A stretch of DNA of 64,000 nt from Thalassia testudinum (GCA_037157565.1 JAZHRO010000022.1:9424001-9488000); one strand, 5' to 3'. Shown: positions 12,557 through 24,814, numbered from the stretch's first letter. Made by a program: numbers and translations. Notes: a model not told the origin generated them from the letters alone.

Positions 12557-15500
12557 ATGAATGTGGTGATGACGTGGAATGAGCGGGGTCTCAATGACCC
12601 GGCTAGAAGGGCGTCACTGGGGCACTATATTCGTACGTGGAAAGTTGATGTCGTGCTACTTCAAGAAACAAAATTGGCCAATTGCGATGCCCGAACTTGG
12701 AAGGAGGTTGGGGGTTCCTGGATGGAGGGGTTCTAGTCCCTTGGGGCAAATGGCCGCTCAGGAGGATAGGTATTAGGATGGCGGGGAGATGTCTTCTCCT
12801 TGGATGAGTTCTACTGTGGGGAACATGTCATCTCTGTGAGGTTGATTAGGAGGGTCAGAGGCGCCAAGATGTATGTTACAGGGGTGTATGGTCTGTTGGA
12901 TGCCCAAGCCAGAGGAATCATGTGGGAGGAGCTTGCGATCGCTGCAGCGGAGTGTCATGGTTTTCCTTGGCTGCTTGGAGGGGATTTCAACATCACCCTA
13001 CAGATGGAGGATAGGCCTGGAGGGCGGGGTAGGCAAGATCCTAGGTTAGATCTTTTTGTGGATTTTGTGGCTACGCATGGTCTCGTGGATCTGGTGCCAG
13101 CATCCTGTGCTTACATGTGGAAGAACAATAGTGGCCAAATGTCCAGGATCGACAGATTCCTTTGCAATGTGGAGTTAGCAGAGTCTTTTCCGGTTGCAGA
13201 TGTGTCTACCTTGGAGAGGCCTTTCTCTGATCACACGCCCCTCATGTAGAGGTCTAATGAGGAGACACATTTTGACATTTTAAATTTGACAGATCTTGGT
13301 TGATGGAAGAAGGGTTCAGGCGTATGGTCGAGGAGAAATGGAACTCTATGATGTTGGAGGGTCTGCTACATGCTGTTTGGCAAAGAAGTTGGGTATGCTG
13401 CATGATCACCTAAGGGCGTACATAAGGGAGATCAAAGCGTCCAGGAGGAGCAAGAAGGAGGCACTGGTGAAGATTACCATGATCTATAGGTAGGAAGATC
13501 AGGCCCCTATATCTTCAGAGGATAGGGAGGTTGGAGTGAGAATGAAGCGTGCGGTATAGGAGGACATAAAGGAAGAGGTAGAGTGGAAGATGGGATCGAG
13601 GCAGAGATGGTTGAAGGAGGGTGACTCTAATGCCAGATTTTTTCACCAAATAACATCTGCCAGGAAAAGGAGAAATTGGATAGACAGGATGTTGATTTAT
13701 GGGGTCAACTTCTCTGGTAGGGAGGATGTGTGTCGAGTCGCTGTGGATTACTTCAGGGAGTTTACTGGGAGGCACGTCAGGGGGGGTTGGAGGTGGGGAG
13801 GGGAGAATGTACAGCTTGTCACAGAGACCTAGGTAGCGAGTCTCATAGCTAGCTTCTCAGAGGATGAGGTGAGGCAGGCGGTGTGGAGCCTGAACGCGGA
13901 GGGGTGTCTTGGCCCGGATGGTTTCCCTGTCTTCTTCTTCAGGGAATTCTGGCACCTAGTGGGGGCGGAGGTGATGCAAATGATGGAGTTTGTGGCCGGG
14001 ATAGAAGCTTTGATAAGTTGAATAAATACTATCTATTGCCCCTTCCTAAGAAGGAAGGGGCAGAGGCGATCCAGGACTTCAGATCGATTGCGCTTTCGAA
14101 TGCCGTGTACCTTATTGTTGCTAAGGTCTTGGCAAATAGGCTCAGGGACATTCTTGGAGACCTGATCTCACCTGTTCAGATGGCTTTCATCCTGGGGAGA
14201 GGAATTTTGAACGGTTTTGTGGTTGCCATGGAGGCGTTAGCCCTCTGGAGGAGGGAGAAGTGAAGGGCCTTCCTGTGGAAAGTTGACTTCAGCAAGGCAT
14301 ACGACTCGGTGCAGTGGGATTTTGTGTGGCCTTCCTTGAGGAGGAGGGGGTTCCCTGTGGTGTGGATTGATTGGATGAAGAGGTGTGTGACAACGTCATC
14401 TTTCTTAGTCTTGGTCAATGGGAACCCGGTGGGAGGATGGGTACAACCTAGGAGGGGGGTCAGATAGGGTTGCCCCCTTGCACCTATGTTGTTTGTGTTG
14501 GCAGCGGATGCGCTGGCACGGACTACACAGAGGGCCTGTGATAGGGGTCTAGTCAAAGGATTTATGATTGGTAAGGATAAGGAAACGGCGATCTTGCAAT
14601 ATGCTGATGATACCTTATTCTTGGTCGAGGGAACGGAGTTGGAGGCCAAAAGGATGAGAATCCTTTTGAAACTTTTTGGCAAGGTGTCAAGGTTGCAGAT
14701 CAACTACCAAAAATCAACTTTTGCCCCATTCAACTTGTCTGCTGAAGAGGTGGAGAGGGTGAGTGGGACTTTGGAGACGGAGGTGGGTTCTCTGCCGCTG
14801 GTGTATCTGGGCCTTCCGTTGTCAGATCGACGGCTCAAGTTACAGGATTGGATTCCTTTATTGGAGAGGATGGAAGGAAGATTGGCAGGATGGTCCTCTA
14901 GACTTCTTTCTAGAGGTGGAAGGTTGATCCTAGTGAAAGTAGTGCTGGCTTCCATGCCATCATATTTTCTCTTAGGTTTTAGATTGTTGTGCCAGATTAA
15001 GAAGATATCAGGATTGATGATGGATTTCTTCTGGGTAAATGTAGGGTTGACAGGAAGGGGGCGAGGTTGGTAGCTTGGGAGGAGATATGCAGGCCGTTTC
15101 AGGAAGGGGGTCTGGGGGTTAGAGATGTGGATAAGGTGAACATCAGCGTCCTGATCAAGTGGATAGCGAGATTGGTGGGACGGGAGTGGGGGCTCTTCGG
15201 TGACGTTATGCGGCGGTGCTACGGCCCTTTCCTCTCTTGGGAGCCTCTGGAGTCCCCTCCCCCAGGTGCCTCCCAATTTCTTAGGGGCTTGGCGACGGTG
15301 ATGGCGAAGGTGCTCGATCTCTTTTTCCCTATTCTAGGGAAGGGCGATGCATTCCATTTTTGGCATGATGACTGGCAGGGGTGGCTCAACTCTTGCGGAA
15401 AGGTTTCCTCACCTTGTTGGGGGTGTTGTGGACCTGTCAGCTATGGTGGGAAGTTGTTGGGATGGGGCGTGGAGTCCAACTTTTTGGGGAGGGCTTTCTG

Positions 15501-16116
15501 ACCAGAGGTGCGAGGAGTTCCAGCGTCTGTTACAAGAGCTGGAGGGTTGGGGGCACTAGAGGAGGGCGATGATGGTTTTCATTGGGAAGAAGGAGATATC
15601 TTCGTGGCAAAGGTCTTTCGTAGGTTGGGGAGTGCCACTGTCAACTTTGACATCGATTTTTTGAGAGACGGTAGTCTGCTATGGAAGGCGGAATGTCCTT
15701 TGAAGGTGAAGATCTTCGATTGGCTGGTGAGGAGGGGAAGAGTTATGATGAAGCATTGGAGAGCTATATGGGTCCAATCGGATGATCTTACATGTTCCCT
15801 CTGTGATGGAGCTGAGGAAGATATTCAGCACATTTTCTTTCAGTGCCCTTTTGTGACGTAGGTTTGGCAGTGGACGGGAATCGACTGGATCGCCCATCAG
15901 GATATGAGTAGCTTTTGGGAATCTTTCCACAGGGGAAACACCTATGGTGGAGAGTTTGCCCTTAGATCCAAAAAGGATAAGGCGAAGGTCTTGGCGGTCC
16001 TGTGGGGTGTATGGCTGGGGAGAAATGGGGTGATTTTTAGGGGGGAGAGGTCTTATGTTGAGAATTTTGTTTTGGCTATTTTTTTCCAGGTGGTGTTTTG
16101 GGGATCTATCATGTAA
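12557..16116 (+). pseudogene. LINE ORF2 (endonuclease, reverse transcriptase), broken
   Basis: ORF2 nicks target DNA and copies LINE RNA at the nick. Start MNVVMTWNERGL, then QETKL, GGDFNITLQMEDRPGGRG (about 12975-13030), SRIDRFL and FSDHTPL complete the apurinic-type endonuclease. RT motifs follow: KAYDSVQW (14296), GCPLAPMLF (14468), QYADDTLF with YADD at 14600-14611, and LGLPLSD. Near the end CPLKVKIFDWLVRRGRV and CSLCDGAEEDIQHIFFQCPF form the C-terminal zinc knuckle. At least eight stops or shifts, many of them TGG-to-TAG type. Confidence 0.88.
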
Positions 16117-16211
16117 TTTTGATGTAACCCGTTTTGTTGGAGTGGATGATTTTTGGTGGTTCTCACTCGGATAACCGCTCTTTCGCTTTTCAAAAAATTA
16201 CTATGGCAGAA

Positions 16212-16754
16212 GAAGGAATGCTGTTGCGAATCAGTTGTTTCCTAGCCACATCCAAAATATGGTGATGCTTGTGCTCAGGTTCTCCACTTTAATATGCTCT
16301 TCGAACAAGGAATCCTATAAGATCTATATGAGTCATACAGAAATTCTTGACAAAATTCCAATGCATTATCACATTGCAGAATATAACTATGAGTCTATGG
16401 CATTTAATTGGATTTTTATTTTGAGTAGAATTTTTTTGTTAACAACCTCCACACCAGATGGAGATATCAAATATCAAAACATAAGATGATCTCAAAAAAC
16501 CATCGATTGATGTATACTGATCCACATAAGATCATCTTTGGTCTATTGTCTCTTCTCTACTACCATGTTAAAGCAAATGATTAAGTTGGTTACTAAAAAT
16601 TGTAATCCCTTATATAGAGGATTAAAGCGAAAGTTATGACAACGTACTTGATAAAAAGTATTGTTAGGAAATAAATTAGTGGAACTAAATAAATAAGGAT
16701 CTAATTAGTTAGTTGTCAAGGATCTAATTAGTTAGATGTTTTACTTATTGTAAC
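16212..16754. other. Intron sequence right of the LINE
   Basis: No gene or domain recognised. AT-rich helicase intron sequence. Confidence 0.4.
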
Positions 16755-16767
16755 AAACTCTCTCTAT

Positions 16768-16826
16768 GAAATGAATGTGGGTGGTTATTACTTGGATAAC
16801 TACCCTTTGACTTTTCAAAAAAAAAT
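16768..16826 (+). mobile_element. 59-bp LINE 3' tail with 13-bp duplication
   Basis: A LINE truncated to its last 59 bases: a hairpin-forming gtggttattacttggataactac, then cctttgacttttcaaaaaaaa. Flanks aaactctctctat (16755-16767) and aaattctctctat (16827-16839) are the target duplication, one mismatch. It links full LINEs to the micro-insertions. Confidence 0.8.
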
Positions 16827-17124
16827 AAATTCTCTCTATATATAAAGAGAGGCTTGGCTTTGTTATAGAATAAAATAAATATTCTATCCAAATATCTCCA
16901 CAAGTATAAATATGAAAATTGACAATAACTGGTCTCAAGAAAAATGTTCCATGTTCCACATCTGTCCTCGTTTCCTTATGATTTAAACTTGATTTCTGGA
17001 AGTATATTTTCTGAAGTCTTAGCATTTAAATATAAACATCTGTAACTTGTGTTTTCTATCATGTTCCGCTATCTTTGTCTTAGTTATGCTTGTTAACATG
17101 ATTTGATATATTCTCCTGAAGCAG

Positions 17125-17160
17125 ATTTCATGTAGTCATCGTGATAAGTTGCTTTACATT
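17125..17160 (+). CDS. RH16: RH16 exon, left half, cut by a LINE
   Basis: Twelve codons, ISCSHRDKLLYI, after acceptor gcag at 17121-17124. The family reads WISCS..DK.LYILALLKLE here. The next bases are the poly-T (reverse poly-A) of a minus-strand LINE. The exon resumes at 23064. Confidence 0.9.
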
Positions 17161-17273
17161 CTTTTTTTTGAAAAAGGAAAGGATAGTTATCCGATGTGAT
17201 AACTACCCAAGAATATATATAATAGAATCAACAATATCCATCAATATAACAGGCAGACGCCAAGGTCCCCCAC

Positions 17274-20200
17274 TCACAAGAAATCAACCCAGAGAGTAAA
17301 CAAGGAGTTAATAGACTCAGCAAAATTCTCCACGTAAGGTCTCTGACCCCTGAAAACCGTCGCATTCCTGCCCAACCAAATACCCCAAAGAACTACCAAC
17401 GGCCTGACCTTCTCCTTTGTACGGAAAATGAAATGTCCACCAACACTACCTCCGCTTTTGAAGCTATGCCAGAATTCCTCGAACAGACGACACTCCCACC
17501 ACCTCCCGCCCATCCTGCCCCAAATTTGCACCACAAAAGGGCAAGTGAAAAAAAGGTGGTCAACGTCCTCATCACCACCACACAAAGGGTAGACCTTACA
17601 TTCTCCAGGAGCCCACCTCGCCCTCCACACCTTAGTCACCAGCCTTCTCCTCCTAAGGAGCCAGGCAAAAATCTTGACCTTCAGTGGACACGCGGCTTTC
17701 CAAATCTGCCTGCAGTCCCTTACCAGATCCAGCTCCACCTCAGTACCAACAGTGGACAATCTCCTGTATGCAGCCGCTACCGAAAACTCACCTTCGTCCC
17801 AACCAAACATGTCCGTACCAGATGTCGGATGCAGTCCCTCCAACTCTTCAAGTAAAACCTGAAAATCGTGTGCTCTCGCATCTGATAGACTGCCTACGAA
17901 GCGCGGGCACCACCCATCTTCCCATACCTCAGCCACGGACGTCATTTTGTTCTGGGACAAGGCAAACAGTCTCTGAAATCTTTTGCAAAGCGCTCCATCA
18001 CCCGTCCAATCATCCTGCCAAAATCTGAAAATCTCTCCCGTTCCCAACACAGGAACAAAGCAGTTCCTCACCTTAGGAGCCACCGTCAACAAACCTTTCA
18101 AAAAGTGAGAGGCATCCCTAGGCGGTGACACCAAGAGATCCCAGCGCACCGGACCACCATACGCCGTCTCGAACACCTTGCCCATCACATCCCCCTTCCT
18201 TCCAACAGGCACCCCACCCACTTCGCCAACAGACTGTCATTAGATCTCCCCAAATCCCTCACGCCGAGTCCCCCGTCTTTCAATGGTATGCAGACCTCCC
18301 AAGCAACCAACCTGGCACCCTGTCCACTCGTCTCCTGGTTGGACCAAAAGAAATTCCTCATAGCTCTCTCAATCTTTGCAATCACCTGTCGAGGCATCTT
18401 CAGCACGGAAGTGAAGTACGACGGCATTGCTGACAGAACCGCCTTGAGCAGGATCAACCTCCCACCTCTTGACAGTAACCTGGACGCCCACCCCTCCAAC
18501 CTCCCTTCCAACCTCTCCACCAGGGAGGCCTAATCTCTCACCAGAATCCTCCCATCTGACAACGGTAAGCCCAGATATTTAATCGGGAGCTTAACCTGTT
18601 TTGTGCCAAGTCCCAAACTACACCCCCTTGCCTCTGTCTCAGTCAGATTGAAAGGGACGAAATCCGATTTAGCCAGGTTAATCTGTAATCCTGACGCCTC
18701 ACCTAGTAAGAAGACAATGAACCGCATTCTTCTGGCCTCCCTTTCTTCACCTTCAATGAAGATCGTATCATCCGCATACTGAAGCAACGGGATACTCGTC
18801 CCATCTCTTAAGGAGAAACCTCTCATCAAGTTTCTCTCACAAGACCTCTTAGTTGCCCTAGCAAGAGCATCCACGGCAATCACAAAGAGCATCGGGGCTA
18901 ACGGACAACCTTGTCTCACCCCCCTCCTTGGTTGGACCAACCTCCAGCTGGGTTTCCGTTGATAAGAACCGAGAACGACGTCGTGGTGACGCATCTCTTC
19001 ATCCAGTCAATCCACACCGGTGGGAATCCCCTCTTCACCAAGGACGCCCAAAGAAACGACCACTGGATCGAGTCATAAGCTTTGCTGAAATCGACTTTCC
19101 ATAGGAAAGCCTTCTTCATATCTCTCTTCCAGGACGAAAGGATTTCCGAGGACATCACATAGCCTTCCAAAATATTCCTGCCAGGAACAAAGGCCGTCTG
19201 CACCGAATCTACAATCGCACCTAGAGTCCTCAATCTATTTGCCAGAAGCTTCTCCACCACCAAGTAGATAGCATTTGAGAGAGCTATCGGTCTGTACTCC
19301 TGGATCTCCTCAGCGCCCTCCTTCTTCGGTAGCAGGAACATGTAGAACTTGTTTAGCCTATTAAATCTCGAGTTACCAGCTCTAAATTCTTGCACCACTT
19401 GTATCACGTCTTCTTTCACCACCGGCCAGAACTCTCTGTAGAAGGCAATCGGAAAGCCATCCGGCCCTGGACAGCCATCCGCGTTCAACCCCCAAATTGC
19501 CTCATGGACTTCATCCTCCCCAAAAGAGCCTGTCAAGAAGCTGGCGTCTGCCTCCCGGATCTGTGGTATCTCAGACCCTAACCATCTCCACCTTCCCCCT
19601 CGTCTCCACCCAGTAAAGTCTATGAAATAACTCGCAGCTGCCCCTCCTACTGCCTCCCTTCTCACAAACTCTTCCCCATCCACCACCAATCTGTCAATCC
19701 AGTTCCTCCTACCTGATGCAGCCATATGAAAAAATCGGGTGTTGGAATCGCCTTCCTTCAGCCACTTCTGCCTAGACCTCACCCTCCACTCCACCTTCAC
19801 CTTCTGGTCTTCCTCCTATATCACCTGAATCTGTCTCGCTCTGTGAACCTTGTCAGCGTCTGAAAGGAGACCAACGTCCTCTGCCCTGTCCACACGTGCA
19901 ATCTCAACAAGAGCCTCCTCTTTCTTCCTCCTACGTTCCTCCCTAATCTGCTTGATATGGGTCTTCAAGAAGGATCTCAAATCTCTCAGTTTCGCTTCCA
20001 ATCTAGCAGCCGCCGAACCATCCGCCTAAGATGACCTCCACCGTTCCTCAATCAACCCCTTGAAGCCCTCCTCCATGAGCCACACCTTGTCGAACTTAAA
20101 GTACCTTGTCTCCATCCCTCGTTCGACACCCACAGCAAGGGGGTGTGATCCGAGAACGGACGCTCCAGGGATCTAATCTCTGCCATTGCCGTTGAGACAA

Positions 20201-21105
20201 GAAATCTGTCAATTCGGGATCGTTGTCCTCTAGAGTTCCTCCACGTGTATAGACAGGACAACGGTGGCATATCAACCAGCCCCTGATCCGCCATAAAGCC
20301 TGTAAACGCCTCAAAGCCCTGGTCTCAAGGTTCAAAATGTCGATTTCGATGCCGTGTCGATGAATTCCAAGTGTGCTTTTCGTGGACATGCTGAGGGCAT
20401 GCCGTGGAAATGCCCATTTTTCGATGGGCATGCCGATGCATACCAACAAAAATAGCAAAAGTATTTAAAAAAATCAATAGCAACCTCGACATGGGCACCA
20501 ATTTCGCCAGCATGCCGACGGCATGCTAACCGTGCCGAGGGCATGCCGATGGCATGCCGACGAAATCCCTGTAAATAGATGTTTTCTTCATGTCGACACG
20601 ACCGTTGCTCGGAAATGGCCTTGTCGACGGCATGCCGTCGGCATTTAAATCAATGCCTGGTCCAACCCCCCTCAGTCACCTGGTCTGTCTTCTGCCTGCA
20701 GAGTAACATTAAAATCGCCACCAACCAGCCAAGGTATCCCCTGAAAAGCTGCCGCGACCTGGCTCAGATCTTCCCATAAGGCCTGTCCTCTCCGACCCTC
20801 TGTCGGGCCATAAACCGAGGAAAGGAGCATACATGTGTCATCTCGGTGTCTCTGAAGTCTAATAGTGACAACATGGGACCCAACCAGAGAGTCCAGCAAG
20901 GAGAACTCTTCCTCCTTCCATCCCACAGCAATTCCCCTCGCACTTCCATCCGCATCCAAGGCCAAGAAACCCCCAAAAACACCTCCCCCCACCTCCCTCC
21001 ACAACCTTCCATCACAGCTCCCCCACTTCTCTGAATATGGCCCCGCAGAGTTGCCCGCCTCGACGGGTAGTTCAGACCCCTCACATTTCACGACATGACA
21101 GTCAT
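17274..21105 (-). pseudogene. LINE ORF2, minus strand, lightly damaged
   Basis: ATG at 21105 begins MTVMS, then TGA where a Trp is expected, then NVRGLNYPSRRATL. Endonuclease: VYGPTEGRRGQALW and GGDFNVTLQAEDRPG (about 20690). It is then split by the MITE and continues GLVDMPPLSCLYTWR, SRIDRFL, FSDHTPLL. RT: KAYDSIQW, GVRQGCPLAPMLF, YADD at 18767-18778 (read in reverse), LGLPLSDGR. Zinc knuckle: CKVYPLCGGDEDVDHLFFTC. Long frames (19800-18916, 18994-18530, 18520-18185, 18221-17274) need only a few corrections, so this copy is younger than the plus-strand one. Confidence 0.9.
20326..20655. mobile_element. hAT-like MITE rich in GCATGC palindromes
   Basis: A 330-bp block interrupting LINE ORF2 between EDRPG and the AFTGFMADQ segment. 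Flanks cctggtct and cctggtcc form an 8-bp duplication with one mismatch. Ends are caaggttcaaaatg and the reverse of cattgatttaaatg, a weak inverted repeat starting CA, as in hAT elements. The interior has repeated ggcatgccg words, including the perfect palindrome cgacggcatgccgtcg near 20626-20641. No coding capacity. Class assignment is tentative. Confidence 0.65.
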
Positions 21106-21309
21106 GAGGACCTCCGGGAACCACCTCCTGACGTCAACCGCCTAAACCCCATCATTGCAGCCACATCATCCTCCTCTTCCATCAATAAATGCGGATCATT
21201 CGAGCTCCCCTCACAACCACCCACCACCCCTCCTCGCCCCGCAACCTCCATACCTTCTGCGGCCAACATCTGCGCGTCCCCCAGCACCACAACCTCGCCC
21301 TCAGGCAGC

Positions 21310-22738
21310 CTAGTCGCCGCATCTGCCCTCCTCACTGTCACCGCATCCACTAGCTTCCCAGCTCCACCACCAGCTCCCGCCGCCTGCGCCCCTCTGCCAC
21401 TGCTGGGGACCCCGGAGCAGAAATCCCCCCGTCATCGCCCCCAGCAAGGGTCGCCGCAGTCGACCCAGCTCCATCGGTGACTCCCTGTTCCATCGGTGAC
21501 CGACGCCGGTCGACCCCAGCAACGCTCCCAGACGAGGCCTTCCGAGCCTACCCCCTACGGTAAAACCATCGCGGCCTGTAGACGAGCTGCTGTGAGCCAG
21601 ACAGCCTCCGCTCTCGTCGTCGCCCGCTCCCCTTCCCACCAGTCGCATCCTGCCCCATCGCCTGGATCGGTCTGGCCAAGGTGCGCCTCGATCCTCCAAC
21701 AACGGTCCCCCGCCCTTCATCCGCAGAGACCTGGGGTCGCGGAGTCGAGCGCAATGGAGGACCCGAAAGACACCAGCGTCGGAGCCCTCAACTCCCGCAC
21801 TCGGGTCACGCCCACCCGACCCGAGTCCGCCACGAGCTCCTCCCACAAAATCGGGGGCCAACTCAGTCTCATTAACGCACCCGCAATCAGCGGGGTCGCT
21901 CGGCCTCAGCGTCGCATTCACCTCTCCCGACCCCTCCGCAAAATCCGCATCGGCATCCCGCATCCCCATCCCTTCGCCTGCCACCAACTGCACCACGGGG
22001 ATCGCAACCGCCGCAAGATCCTCGTCGCAATCCCCGACGCGACCCTCGGCCTTCCCAAGAGCAACCTGACCCTCCTCCGCTTGCCCGCCACTATCGCCTC
22101 CACGCGCCGTCGCCGCTCCGCCACCCACTGCCTCAGCAAAAGACCTAAGGTTCCCTGAACCCCACGAGACACGAATTAGCCAGGCGGAGCTCCCCCACCT
22201 GAGCACCAACCTCTCCACAAGCTGCTGTCCCGGTCTCATCTCCACCCAGGCTTCGATCCGCGACAAGTCGGCCGCCTTCAGGCCCAAGCCTTCGCACTCG
22301 CGTAGTCTCGCAAAAGAGGCAACCACCGCCGCCACCACCTCCACCACGCGGAGGAAGAGTGGAACCCCCTCAACCAGGATCTTCCTTCTCGCGCCAGTTG
22401 GCGGCCTCTCTGCCAAAGCGCCATCTGACCTGACCGGCCACTGACACCGCACCACTCCACGGCCACACTGCAGCACCTTGAAGACCAGCCGCCTCAACTC
22501 CACCCGACTCAGCCCCAGCAGCACCAACCGCCCACCTCCCAGGGAGGCCACCCCAAACCGTCCCCCGTCAATCCCCAAGTAGGCGGTGACCGCCTTTCTC
22601 AAGGCCTCCACCTCCACCTTCCCCTCCAAGATCATCGTTACCAACGCCGACGCTAGCCTCCCTTCCAGCGCTCCAAACTCCTTCGACCACGGCGCCTCGA
22701 CCTTCACGAGGGGTGCCCCCTCCGGAGGGGGCGGAGGT

Positions 22739-22774
<36 letters not shown>

Positions 22775-23010
22775 TTCTCGAGGAAACCACCTCACTCAAT
22801 CCCTGACGCTCGCAGCCCGACCTTCGATGTCCCAGAGGTCGCCACAGCGCAAGCACCGCACCGATCCCTGCACTTCGTCGCCAAATGCCCCTCCCCAAGG
22901 CATTTGAAACACCTCACCGGCTCCGCACCCTTCCACGACCTCCTGCCCACCACCTCCAGCCAGGGCCATCTCTCCTCACCCCATCTGCCAGCCGCCCGGA
23001 CGTCAGCCAT
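21310..23010 (-). pseudogene. LINE ORF1, minus strand
   Basis: Starts MADVRAAGRWGEERW at 23010, then one intact CCHC knuckle CFKCLGEGHLATKC. The second knuckle is degenerate (CGAC, no His). One TGA at 22792-22794 is followed, in the same frame, by a poly-Gly run from the C-tract, then PLVKVEAPW and a long open stretch to 21310 (465 codons) that is Gly/Ala/Arg-rich. It aligns block by block with ORF1 at 9403-12286 (PEGLPQVEIEAPW, VEGVPLFLRVVEVVAAVV). Confidence 0.8.
22741..22774 (+). repeat. Poly-C tract of 34 bases
   Basis: Uninterrupted C run inside LINE ORF1, giving about eleven Gly codons on the minus strand. The other LINE has no such run at the same place. Confidence 0.9.
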
Positions 23011-23063
23011 ACTGTCGCCAGACCTCTCATCCCCCCTCTCCTGTTATTCGTGTAGCAGGAACA

Positions 23064-23159
23064 ATTGCTCTCTTAAAATTAGAGATCATACGGAAAAAAG
23101 TGCTTATATTTGTTAACTCTATTGATATGGGATTCAGATTGAGGCTCTTCCTTGAACAG
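23064..23159 (+). CDS. RH16: RH16 exon, right half: motif IV region
   Basis: Continues the split exon with I-ALLKLEIIRKKVLIFVNS (motif IV) and ends DMGFRLRLFLEQ before donor gtattc at 23160. The reading frame is open from the LINE junction to the splice site. Joined to 17125-17160 it is collinear with plant RH16 with no other loss, which places the insertion inside the YIL/ALL codons. Confidence 0.92.
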
Positions 23160-24814
23160 GTATTCCATTAAGGCATGCACTTCATTTCTGGTTTATATTT
23201 GTATAGAATCAACTAGTCACACATGCGAAGATACCTGAAATATCCATTTTGTAGATGAAAGACTGGTGTAATGGAACTTGTCAGATAACATCATTTCATT
23301 GGTAGTTGTTAGATGACTTCTTTTTTATATACTTTCAAGGCTTTTTGTCTAATATCAAACACATAATTTGTTGGATGACTTCTTTTTCACTTTCTCTGTG
23401 ATATGTGCTATCGATGTTTACATCCTATGGCTATCATGTTTCTTCCATTTGAATCTAATTATTTTTCTTTGATAAATTCCTACACCAAAACTAAGCATTT
23501 TCCTACATTAAATGGGGTAGATCCATCCTTAGTCTTTTTCTTGACCTAGATCAAAATTATGCTTAATGTTGTGCTTCCGAAGCTTCTTCTATTTTCCCTT
23601 GCCTCTGTAACAAGGTTCATTATCCAAGGTGTGCTTTCACACCTTTAGATTATGGCATCAATTGGCCTTCTCTGCAAACTTAAGATGTGTCTTCTTATTT
23701 TCTTTTCCCATGGGTGCCAAACCAACCTTTTGCCAGAGAGTTGCATTATGAATCCATTTCATTTTTTGTGTAGCCATATAATCCTCTGCAGATGCGTGGT
23801 GACACTTAGACTTGTATAGAGTGGTGGTATTTGCTCTTTACTTTCAAAGAAATCTTTTTGTTGTATAGACACCCTCTTGCTCCTCTCCATTTCAACCTGT
23901 GCATATTGTTTCTATGTGCTACATCTCTTTCATCATCTTGTTGCCATCTGACCCTGAGTACTCGAGAGCATCTTTATTCAAAACCCTCCAAGTTTCGATC
24001 TTCACTACTACTTTGTCTGCACAGTCATTGTTTGTTCACCAATTTGAAAACCTGTATATATTAGTGTCTATCTTCAACTCTTGAGCTTTCAGTTACTCCA
24101 TCTCTCATTGCATTCATCAACACATTGTCTTTTGTTACTCTGTCTTGGATGTGCATCAATCCATTCATAAAAAGAAAAGAGGTAAAGGTTCAAGGTTGAT
24201 TCTTGGTTAGGCCACTATTTACTTAGATGGTATGTCAATCTAGTTTGAGAGCTCACACAACAACTGAATCATGCTTATCTTGTAAGGTTGACATACAATG
24301 TTGGATTTTGGAAGGGTGACATACAAACTTGGTAAACAAGAAAAAAAATGAAATTGGTGCCCTTTTCTTGAGAATTTTTACATGATATCCATTGGAGTGT
24401 TATTATGAACCCTTTAGGTATATGCACTCTAACATACATATGTTTGAATTTGAGTTCGATAAGAAGCTTGAAGTTTGAGTTCAATAATTGTTCGATAACT
24501 TGTGTTAAAGTTTAGTTCGATAACAAGATCGGATGTTTGAGTTCGGTTCATTAATAGTTCGTTTGCACTATTTGAATGAGCATGTTTAATAATAGTTTGA
24601 TGATAAGCTTGATATCTAATGTTGATAATAGTTTGATAACAAGTTCAATATCCAGGTTTGATAATAGTGTAACCTGAAATGTTTACTAATTGAAGTGTTA
24701 ATAATGCTACATGATTTCGGCAAACTATAGAAGTGGGGATTAGATTAAGGTTCTTTGTAGTTACTTTTCTTTAATATTTTATAGCATATATTTTTTTTGA
24801 GAAGTATTTTTTTA

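Larger units (their letters stand above)
9326..16196 (+). mobile_element. L1-type LINE, near full length, with nested solo LTR
   Basis: Flanked by a perfect 15-bp target duplication attactatggcagaa (9311-9325 and 16197-16211). Order: 77-bp leader, ORF1 with CCHC knuckles, ORF2 with endonuclease, reverse transcriptase and a zf-RVT-type zinc knuckle, short 3' UTR ending cgcttttcaaaaaa. A 1.29-kb solo LTR plus a 5-bp duplication interrupts ORF1, leaving about 5.6 kb of LINE. Both ORFs carry stops and frameshifts, so it is dead. The LTR must be younger than the LINE. Confidence 0.93.
17162..23063 (-). mobile_element. L1-type LINE inserted in a helicase exon
   Basis: Minus-strand LINE; its poly-A appears as poly-T at 17162-17169 and its 5' end lies at about 23063. 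The 3' UTR holds a strong hairpin (arms 17181-17191 and 17198-17207). ORF2 and ORF1 are long and mildly damaged. It sits between the YI and ALL codons of the helicase exon. No clear target duplication is visible: the two sides share only a few bases (acatt / acaatt), so target loss or decay is possible. A hAT-like MITE is nested at 20326-20655. Confidence 0.92.

Noticed and set aside
17433..18433. Long plus-strand frames over the minus-strand LINE
   Set aside because: Antisense shadows of ORF2; the minus strand has the zinc knuckle and RT motifs.
22586..23116. Proline-rich 176-codon plus-strand frame
   Set aside because: Shadow of LINE ORF1 through the poly-C tract. Its last residues come from the helicase exon read in the wrong frame.
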